The translations under genes were made by a program, and so were the position numbers. The notes beneath the pieces are model-generated. The model was given only the letters and a program-made list of their open reading frames with translations. It had not been told where the DNA came from and did no database searches. From DASVLX01 sp035552275 (lineage in GTDB: Bacteria > Actinomycetota > Actinomycetes > Mycobacteriales > Pseudonocardiaceae), in NCBI GenBank assembly GCA_035552275.1, contig DASZLR010000292.1:1-19723 (forward strand): a DNA stretch of 19,723 nt, given 5' to 3'. Position 1 is the stretch's first letter. Each line of letters opens with the position of its first letter. Positions 1 through 5,128 of the stretch are shown one piece after another.

Positions 1-190
1 GGAGTACCGCTACCCCGGCGGCCCGGTCCGCAGCCAGCGGTACACGGTGGGCGACGCGATCGGGTTCGGCGCCGGCCGTGCGCACCAACTCGGCAACCAC
101 GACCCGGCCGTGCCGGCGGCGAGCGTGCACGCGTACTCCCCGCCGCTGGTGCCCACTCGCGAGTACCAGAGCCTGTTGGACGTCACGTGA
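1..190 (+). CDS. Cysteine dioxygenase family protein, 3' end (partial)
   Basis: Reading from base 2, an open frame runs from the window edge to TGA at 188-190 and gives about 62 C-terminal residues. It contains FGAGRAHQLGN, which fits the cupin strand carrying the third metal-binding histidine, followed by the HAYSPPL tail typical of type I cysteine dioxygenases. The family oxidises L-cysteine to cysteine sulfinate with a mononuclear iron in the cytoplasm. The start and the first two His ligands lie outside the window, so the enzyme cannot be checked in full. The stop overlaps the GTG start of the rhodanese gene (GTGA), which implies translational coupling. This pairing is common in actinobacteria and supports the call. 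Another small cupin dioxygenase is the main alternative. Confidence 0.8.
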   Translation, partial: EYRYPGGPVRSQRYTVGDAIGFGAGRAHQLGNHDPAVPAASVHAYSPPLVPTREYQSLLDVT

Positions 191-579
191 CCGTCGACGA
201 ACTGCTGGCCAGCGCCCGTGCCGAGATCGATCGGGTGACGCCCGAGCAGGCCGACGAGTTGCGGCGCTCCGGCGCGTTGCTGGTGGACATCCGCCCGCAG
301 GCCAACCGGTTGGCCGAGGGCGAGATTCCCGGTTCGGTGGTGGTCGAGCGGATCGTGCTGGAATGGCGGCTGGACCCGGTCGGCTCGCACAAGCTGGCCG
401 GGTTCACCGCCGACACTCCGGTTGTGGTGCTGTGCAACGAGGGCTACGCGTCCAGCCTCGCCGCCCGCGACCTGCGCCGGCTCGGCGTTCCCGGCGCGAC
501 GGACCTGATCGGCGGCTTCCGTGGCTGGCGCGCCGCCGGCTTGCCGGTCCAACCCGGTGGCGGCCCGGCCGTCGACTGA
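187..579 (+). CDS. Rhodanese-like sulfurtransferase domain protein
   Basis: A 130-residue protein starts at GTG 187, inside the stop of the preceding cysteine dioxygenase gene. It is a single rhodanese domain: DIRPQANRLAEGEIPGS matches the CH2A-like entry motif near residues 34-51, and VVVLCNEGYAS places the predicted catalytic cysteine at C83 in a six-residue active loop. Rhodaneses move sulfane sulfur through a cysteine persulfide. Next to a cysteine dioxygenase the likely role is handling sulfur released during cysteine breakdown, but that role is inferred from context. The length fits a stand-alone single-domain member, and no signal peptide or membrane segment is visible. Confidence 0.9.
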   Translation: MTVDELLASARAEIDRVTPEQADELRRSGALLVDIRPQANRLAEGEIPGSVVVERIVLEWRLDPVGSHKLAGFTADTPVVVLCNEGYASSLAARDLRRLGVPGATDLIGGFRGWRAAGLPVQPGGGPAVD

Positions 580-595
580 CGGCTTCTGTGCTGGG

Positions 596-619
596 ACTCT
601 GCGCTGTCACTCTGCGCTG
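596..619. repeat. Two tandem 11-bp repeats with a 13-bp period
   Basis: ACTCTGCGCTG occurs at 596-606 and again at 609-619, in the 127-bp gap between the convergent rhodanese and XRE genes. No clear terminator hairpin was found in this gap. The function is unknown and the repeat may be chance. Confidence 0.5.
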
Positions 620-706
620 GGCAGAAGGCGTCCGTCCACAAAGCACTCTGATGTGCGACTGCCGGCGCGGGCCAGTTCCGGCTATCGTCTGACCATGCGT
701 TGTGGA

Positions 707-958
707 TCAGTTCGCGGGCGGGTGATCGGTGCACGCCGCCAACACGAGCTGGCACATCGACGCGTCCGCGCCATGCGCGATGGCGTGCAGAATCCGGACC
801 GTCGGATTCGCACGTCCCTGTTCGATCTCGATCAGCATTCGGCGGCTGACGCCTGACCGTTCCGCGAGCCCGTCGAGAGTGAGCCCCGCAGCCAGCCGCG
901 CCCGGGCTATCTCAACCCCCAGCGCGGCGAGATTCGCCGGCGGTGGGGGCTGTCTCAC
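707..958 (-). CDS. XRE-family helix-turn-helix regulator (short)
   Basis: An 83-residue protein starts at a GTG codon (958-956). Residues about 10-69 form a classic five-helix Cro/C1-type domain: LGVEIARARLAAGLTLDGLAERSG, then the recognition helix VSRRMLIEIEQG, then RANPTVRILHAIAHG. Only a short tail follows, so there is no cupin or other sensor domain of the kind attached in many actinobacterial relatives. It is therefore a bare DNA-binding protein. It diverges from the type VII secretion genes, and three AGTGCA boxes lie in the shared upstream region, so it probably represses itself and/or that operon. The target is inferred from position only. Confidence 0.85.
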   Translation of the reverse strand: MRQPPPPANLAALGVEIARARLAAGLTLDGLAERSGVSRRMLIEIEQGRANPTVRILHAIAHGADASMCQLVLAACTDHPPAN

Positions 959-993
959 GGGAATCCAGCGAAGTAGTTCCCGGCGGTCCTGTC

Positions 994-1030
994 AGTGCAC
1001 TATCCTGCCCTAAGTGCAGGAAAGTGCACT
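994..1030. promoter_or_regulatory. Candidate XRE operator: three AGTGCA boxes around a -10
   Basis: The palindrome AGTGCACT occurs at 994-1001 and 1023-1030, and a degenerate copy, AGTGCAGG, lies at 1013-1020. A plus-strand -10-like TATCCT (1001-1006) sits between the first and second boxes, about 55 nt before the ATG at 1061. An inverted CCTGC/GCAGG pair (1004-1008, 1016-1020) is nested inside. Boxes that flank a -10 between a divergent regulator and its neighbour are a normal autoregulatory arrangement. The identity of the binding protein is inferred. Confidence 0.55.
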
Positions 1031-1060
1031 CTGAGCGACCACGAATGGGGGACGCGCGCG

Positions 1061-1234
1061 ATGCCGCTGATTGACGGCGCCGGAATCGGCTACTGCGCCG
1101 CCGTGGTCGGAATCCGGGGCTACGCCAGCCAACTGGACAGTGTGATCGCCTCGCTGGACCAAGCCGTGAAGCAGTACGGCAGCACCGAGGATGCCAACAA
1201 ATCCGCGTTCCAGAACGGGACTGACTCGGTATGA
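1061..1234 (+). CDS. Short EspC-like type VII secretion target
   Basis: A 57-residue protein; ATG 1061 was chosen because GGGGGA lies about 9 nt upstream. A longer in-frame GTG at 995 would run through the operator boxes and is less likely. Residues 11-50 form one amphipathic helix ending in Y39-G-S-T-E43, which matches the general YxxxD/E secretion signal, followed by DANKSAF, typical of the end of EspC-like or 'type VII secretion target' proteins. Family members are usually around 100 residues with two helices; here only the second helix is present. It opens an operon-like row with a PPE-like gene and an espG-like gene, so it may replace the PE partner of the PPE protein. It could also be a decayed remnant. 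Confidence 0.6.
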   Translation: MPLIDGAGIGYCAAVVGIRGYASQLDSVIASLDQAVKQYGSTEDANKSAFQNGTDSV

Positions 1235-1280
1235 GGTCACGCATCGCGCTGATGGTGACCGTACGGACCGGCACTCAACG

Positions 1281-1303
1281 GGGCGCCGCCGGTTCCGGCG
1301 CCC
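1281..1303 (+). terminator. Intercistronic stem-loop before the PPE-like gene
   Basis: GGGCGCCG (1281-1288) and CGGCGCCC (1296-1303) form a perfect 8-bp GC stem with a 7-nt loop in the 125-nt gap between the small substrate gene and the PPE-like gene. No U-tract follows, so it may act as an attenuator or mRNA-processing/stability element rather than a full terminator. Confidence 0.35.
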
Positions 1304-1359
1304 TGCACGTTCGCGCACCACTGGGCCGAGGCGGCGATGAACACGCTATTGGGGGTTTC

Positions 1360-2562
1360 ATGACCAGCGGTTTCGACACAAATTGGGATGCGTACACGCA
1401 CCAACAGATGTACGACATGATCCACAACAATGTTGGCCATTTCGTGCCCAAGGGCGCGACCAACGGGCGTGGGGTGCACGGCGGCGCGACCGCCCAGGAT
1501 GACTGGACCTCCCTGCAAGCGACCATGCGGCAGATTCAGGACGCCATGCTGAAGGCGCTCCAGCGGGCCAATGCGAGCTGGACGGGCGAGGCGTCGGACA
1601 TGATGCGGTCCAGCGTCGCTCCGCTGGCTCAGTGGAATCAGGACGTCTCCGCGGCGGGCACCACGAATTCCGACGCGATCGCCGGTCATGTCGACCTTTA
1701 TTCCACCGCCCAGCACACGATGCCCGAGCCGGTGCAGGTCACGTCGACGGCGAACTCCGCGTTCCTCGGCGTGCCGGCCGGCTTCACCCATCTGCTCGGC
1801 ATGCAGACCGATCAGGACGCGCAGGAAGCCGAGGCACAGCAGCGGAAGCAGCATGCGGTCGAGATCATGACCAATTACTCGGTCGGTTCGGAGAATGCCG
1901 TCGACAGCATGCGCGACATCTCGGCCCCGGCCACTGTCACGGTGGCCGTCACACCGACACAGCCCGGCGCTGTGCCATCGGCCCCGATCGTTGGTCCACA
2001 TGCGACTACTCCACGGGTGCGCGACACCGCCACGACCACCCGGCCGGGGGTCGGTTCTCCCGGTCGCATCAGCCCGTCCGGCACACCCGCGGCCACGCCG
2101 CCGATCGGCACAACACCAGTAGCCACGGCACCGGTCGGGACAACGCCAACGTCAACAACATCATCAGCGCCGTCATCAACGCCGACCGGCGGGCCGCCCG
2201 CCGGGACAACGACGTCGCCGCCGGCAGATGACCCGATCGCCGTTCCGATCACCGGTCCCCCAGCCGGTGGCGTCGGCGACGAGCCGCCGCTGGGCAGCCG
2301 TCGTGTCGGCTCCGGTTTCGGCGCGACGCCCAATGAGCCGGGACGGCCGCCTGCTGGACGTGCCGGTGCGGGCGGTGGCGGTGGCGTCGGGGCCGGCGAG
2401 CCGCCCGCAGCGGAAGCGACCGCGCTCGGTCGGGCCGGCGCTGGTCGTCCGAGCGACGAGGACGACGAACACGGGATTCCGGATTACCTGCGCGGTCCGC
2501 ACGACGAGTTCTGGGAAGGCACCGAGAAGTACATCGTCCGAACCATCGGCGAGGACGACTGA
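1360..2562 (+). CDS. PPE-like type VII secretion (WxG) protein
   Basis: A 400-residue protein. ATG 1360 was chosen because GGGGG lies just upstream (1351-1355) and the 43 extra residues from an earlier in-frame start look non-native. Residues 10-190 are helical, with the W74-T-G76 turn of WxG/PPE proteins in NASWTGEASD and a later helix through NYSVGSENAVDSMRD. Residues about 195-340 are a Pro/Thr/Ser/Gly-rich linker of low complexity. The acidic tail has HGIPDYLRGPHDEFWEG, a motif I associate with Pseudonocardiales PPE-like proteins. It is presumably exported as a folded dimer by a type VII (ESX) system. EspG follows after 4 nt. The function outside the cell is unknown. Confidence 0.8.
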   Translation: MTSGFDTNWDAYTHQQMYDMIHNNVGHFVPKGATNGRGVHGGATAQDDWTSLQATMRQIQDAMLKALQRANASWTGEASDMMRSSVAPLAQWNQDVSAAGTTNSDAIAGHVDLYSTAQHTMPEPVQVTSTANSAFLGVPAGFTHLLGMQTDQDAQEAEAQQRKQHAVEIMTNYSVGSENAVDSMRDISAPATVTVAVTPTQPGAVPSAPIVGPHATTPRVRDTATTTRPGVGSPGRISPSGTPAATPPIGTTPVATAPVGTTPTSTTSSAPSSTPTGGPPAGTTTSPPADDPIAVPITGPPAGGVGDEPPLGSRRVGSGFGATPNEPGRPPAGRAGAGGGGGVGAGEPPAAEATALGRAGAGRPSDEDDEHGIPDYLRGPHDEFWEGTEKYIVRTIGEDD

Positions 2563-2566
2563 CTTC

Positions 2567-3367
2567 ATGCGGTCCTTATCGTTGTCCTGGCTGGAGTACG
2601 ACTTCCTCTGGGAACATTTCCAGCTCGGATCGCGTCCGACACTCCTGGACATGAACTCGCACGGCCACACCTTCGGTGAACGGGCCCAGCTTCGTCACGA
2701 GGCATGGGCGTCCTTGCGCGCCAAGGGATTGGGTGAGCCTGGCCATTTCGACGGGTGGCTGGCCGATCGGCTGACGGTGCTGGCCCGGCCGCGCTGGGCG
2801 GTCGATGGCCGGTTGCACATCGACCCGAACGGCCCTCGGGTGTCGGTGCTGGCCGCGTCCGCCGGCCGGGTGGCCGTGCGCGCCGTGTTCACAGCTGACC
2901 GGCTGACGCTGACCGGTGTCGAGCCCGCCGACCTGGCCCGCGCCGCCGTGGCCGTGCTGCCGCCGTGCCGGTCAGCCCATGGCCCGTCGATCAGGCTGCC
3001 CGCCGACCAACTCGATTCGGTGGCAGCCGGCTCCCGTGATGACCGGTATCGGTTGCAGGACCGGCTGGTGGCGGGCGGGGTGCGGCGCGATGACGCCCGC
3101 CAGATCGCCCTGGCGCTCAGCACCGTGCGTCGAGTCGGGTCGTTCGGTCTCAGTCACACTCCCCCGCGCGGCAAACGACGCCGCGCCGATCATGTCATCA
3201 CCTTTCTCGATGCCCACGACGGCCAGCGGATCGGCCGATATCTGTTCACCCGCAAACCAAGCAACGGCGGCCAGTGGGTCACGTTGGTCGGCACAGACAG
3301 CGCCCGGCTCACCATCGAGATCAGCCAACTCCGCCACCAGCTCACCGATCCATCACCGGCCAGATGA
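2567..3367 (+). CDS. ESX secretion-associated protein EspG-family chaperone
   Basis: A 266-residue protein starts at ATG 2567, 4 nt after the PPE-like stop. It opens with LSLSWLEYDFLWEHFQLGSRPTL, the usual EspG N-terminus, and continues with alternating strands and helices, including RVSVLAASAGRVAVRAVF. The C-terminal half has DVITFLD-like and GRYLFTR strands (HVITFLDAHDGQRIGRYLF). EspG proteins are cytosolic chaperones that bind the helical tip of PPE proteins and keep them soluble before export. The immediate PPE neighbour supports this. The length is close to the usual 260-300 residues. No EccA-E or MycP component is present in the window. Confidence 0.8.
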   Translation: MRSLSLSWLEYDFLWEHFQLGSRPTLLDMNSHGHTFGERAQLRHEAWASLRAKGLGEPGHFDGWLADRLTVLARPRWAVDGRLHIDPNGPRVSVLAASAGRVAVRAVFTADRLTLTGVEPADLARAAVAVLPPCRSAHGPSIRLPADQLDSVAAGSRDDRYRLQDRLVAGGVRRDDARQIALALSTVRRVGSFGLSHTPPRGKRRRADHVITFLDAHDGQRIGRYLFTRKPSNGGQWVTLVGTDSARLTIEISQLRHQLTDPSPAR

Positions 3368-3420
3368 CGACGAACTTGGCGTCCAAGTGCCAACAAAACT
3401 ACCGTCCAGATGACAACAAG
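3355..3420. repeat. Imperfect 20-bp direct repeat at the 3' end of the espG-like gene
   Basis: ACCGGCCAGATGACGACGAA (3355-3374, spanning the TGA stop at 3365-3367) and ACCGTCCAGATGACAACAAG (3401-3420) match at 16 of 20 bases and are 46 bp apart. They lie at the boundary between the type VII genes and the DUF4143 ATPase. They may mark an insertion edge or a binding site. Confidence 0.45.
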
Positions 3421-3432
3421 CCATGCGGCCAA

Positions 3433-3463
3433 CTGACAGTTGATCTTGCTTGTCCGGCACAAT
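3433..3463 (+). promoter_or_regulatory. Putative leaderless promoter of the DUF4143 ATPase gene
   Basis: CTGACA (3433-3438) and CACAAT (3458-3463) are separated by 19 nt and resemble -35 and -10 boxes. The GTG at 3470 follows the -10 by 6 nt, as expected for a leaderless actinobacterial mRNA. Confidence 0.4.
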
Positions 3464-3469
3464 GGGAAG

Positions 3470-4723
3470 GTGACCGAGCTTCCTGACCTGGTGCCGCGCC
3501 GCGCGGAGTCCCTGGTGGCCGAGGCGCTCCAGGACACCCGCGTGGTCCTGGTCAACGGCGCCCGCCAAACGGGCAAGAGCACGCTGACCAGGCTCGCGGC
3601 CAGCCGACGACCCCAGACCGTGGTCCGACTCCTGGACGACCCGGCGACCCTGCGCGCCGCACGGGATGATCCGACCAGCTTCGTCGAGCACGACGGTCTC
3701 CTGGTGATCGATGAGATCCAACTGGCGCCCGAGCTGCTCCGACCGATCAAGGTCGTCGTGGACCTGGACCCGACGCCCGGTCGCTACCTGCTCACCGGAT
3801 CGTCACGGGTGCTCGCGCTGCGAACAGTGCCCGACGCGCTGCCTGGCCGGATGGAGATCATCGAGCTCTGGCCGTTTTCCCAGGGCGAGATAGGTGGCGA
3901 ACCCGATCGATTCGTGGACGCGGCGTTTCGACACGGACCCGCCATTGACCACAGCTCGACACTGCGCCGCAGAGATTATGTTGAACGGCTTGTCATCGGC
4001 GGTTTCCCGGAAGCCGTACGCCGGTCGCCACGCCGTCGGGCCGCCTTCTTCGACTCCTACCTGTCCACGCTGATCGAGCGGGACGTGATGGAGGTGTCGA
4101 ACATTCAGCGGACCGGGCAGTTGCTCAAGTTGCTGGCGTTGTTGGCCAGTCGCGCCGGAAACCTGCTGGTCCCCGGCACACTTGCCGGCCAGGCAGACAT
4201 CCCGCGAAGCACGCTGGTGAACTACCTGGAGCTGCTGTCGACCGTCTTCCTGATCACAACGATCCCGGCCTGGTCTCCCGGACAGGCGCGCCGGGCGGTG
4301 GGCACTCCGAAACTGGCCTTTGTGGACACCGGAGTCGCCTGCCATCTCGTCGGCCAGGACGCGAACCGGCTCAGCGAGCCCGGTGGCGCGGCCGGCGCGA
4401 TGATGGAGAACTTCGTCACCATGGAGCTCGCCCGGCAACTCACCTGGTCCGAGGAGCGTGGCCGGCTGTATCACTACCGAACCAAGGACAAGCTCGAAGT
4501 AGACGCGGTCATCGAGACTCCCGACGGGCGCGTGGTCGGCATCGAAGTCAAGGCCGGCGCGACCGTCCGCACCGAAGACCTCGCCGGCCTGCGCAGCCTG
4601 GCCAGTCACCTCGGCGACCGCTTCGTCGCCGGCTATGTGCTCTACACCGGCCAGCAGACGCTGCCGTTCGGCCCGAAGATCAGGGCCGTTCCGCTGGACG
4701 CGCTCTGGCGCCTCGCTCCGTGA
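3470..4723 (+). CDS. AAA ATPase with DUF4143 domain (putative accessory ATP-binding protein)
   Basis: A 417-residue protein using GTG 3470, favoured because a -10-like CACAAT ends 6 nt before it; an in-frame TTG at 3440 would add 10 residues. The N-terminal AAA domain has Walker A G30-ARQTG-K36-S-T38 and Walker B LLVID81-E82, then a sensor-like LLTGSSR. The middle and C-terminus match DUF4143: YVERLVIGGFPEAVRR, a winged-helix segment (IPRSTLVNYLELLSTVFLI) and LAFVDTGVACHL. The last part has D345 and E359-V-K361 in VDAVIETPDGRVVGIEVKAG, a PD-(D/E)xK-like arrangement. The family is widespread in bacteria and archaea, often in accessory regions; its role is unsettled, with nucleic-acid handling or defence proposed. 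Confidence 0.85.
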   Translation: MTELPDLVPRRAESLVAEALQDTRVVLVNGARQTGKSTLTRLAASRRPQTVVRLLDDPATLRAARDDPTSFVEHDGLLVIDEIQLAPELLRPIKVVVDLDPTPGRYLLTGSSRVLALRTVPDALPGRMEIIELWPFSQGEIGGEPDRFVDAAFRHGPAIDHSSTLRRRDYVERLVIGGFPEAVRRSPRRRAAFFDSYLSTLIERDVMEVSNIQRTGQLLKLLALLASRAGNLLVPGTLAGQADIPRSTLVNYLELLSTVFLITTIPAWSPGQARRAVGTPKLAFVDTGVACHLVGQDANRLSEPGGAAGAMMENFVTMELARQLTWSEERGRLYHYRTKDKLEVDAVIETPDGRVVGIEVKAGATVRTEDLAGLRSLASHLGDRFVAGYVLYTGQQTLPFGPKIRAVPLDALWRLAP

Positions 4724-4822
4724 GGATGTCCACTGGCCCGGTAGGTGGCCCTGCGAAGACACGAGACCCCGATGGAAGGAGACGGCCCGTCTCGCCGTGC
4801 AGCACTGGGGGAATGGGGGTGA

Positions 4823-5128
4823 TGGCGCGCTGCCCCGGCACGGCTGTTCTGGTCCGGCCCCGATCCTCGGGAGGTCCGATGGGATCTCGCCGACCCGGAC
4901 CGACGCCGGGACCTGAACAAGCTCGTGCTGGTCGAAGGCACCTTGGACGATGCTCGCGAACTCGTCAACGGCGCCGAACTCGTGCGTCTATGGGACCGTA
5001 TGTATCTGCCGCCCTGGGTCCGCGCCCCATGGCGACCCTTGATCGACCGCTGTCAGGCGAGGACGACGCGGCCGAGTTCGGCCGGGGTGGCCAGCAGGTC
5101 GTGCCGGGGCAGCACCCGCACCGTGTAG
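4823..5128 (+). pseudogene. Remnant of an unidentified small gene, convergent with glgP
   Basis: One frame gives a convincing protein-like stretch from 4847 to about 5050: FWSGPDPREVRWDLADPDRR, then LVLVEGTLDDARELVNG and LVRLWDRMYLPPWVRAPW. The frame is closed upstream by TGA at 4820-4822, and the first start codon inside it is GTG 4925, which would cut off the N-terminal half. A neighbouring frame just upstream reads KETARLAVQHWGNGGDGALP, so one frameshift near 4810-4840 could have split a gene of about 110 codons. The frame runs on to 5128 and overlaps the 3' end of glgP antisense. I do not recognise the family. A short expressed product from GTG 4925 (67 residues) cannot be excluded. Confidence 0.4.

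Noticed and set aside
694..856. Plus-strand frame antisense to the XRE gene, with TATCGT 5 nt before its ATG (leaderless look)
   Set aside because: The translation is Arg/His-rich shadow sequence with no domain; the minus-strand HTH protein is convincing. The promoter-like spacing is likely chance.
1231..1359. In-frame N-terminal extension of the PPE-like protein by 43 residues
   Set aside because: The extension includes the stem-loop and lacks PPE similarity; ATG 1360 with GGGGG upstream gives the usual family start.
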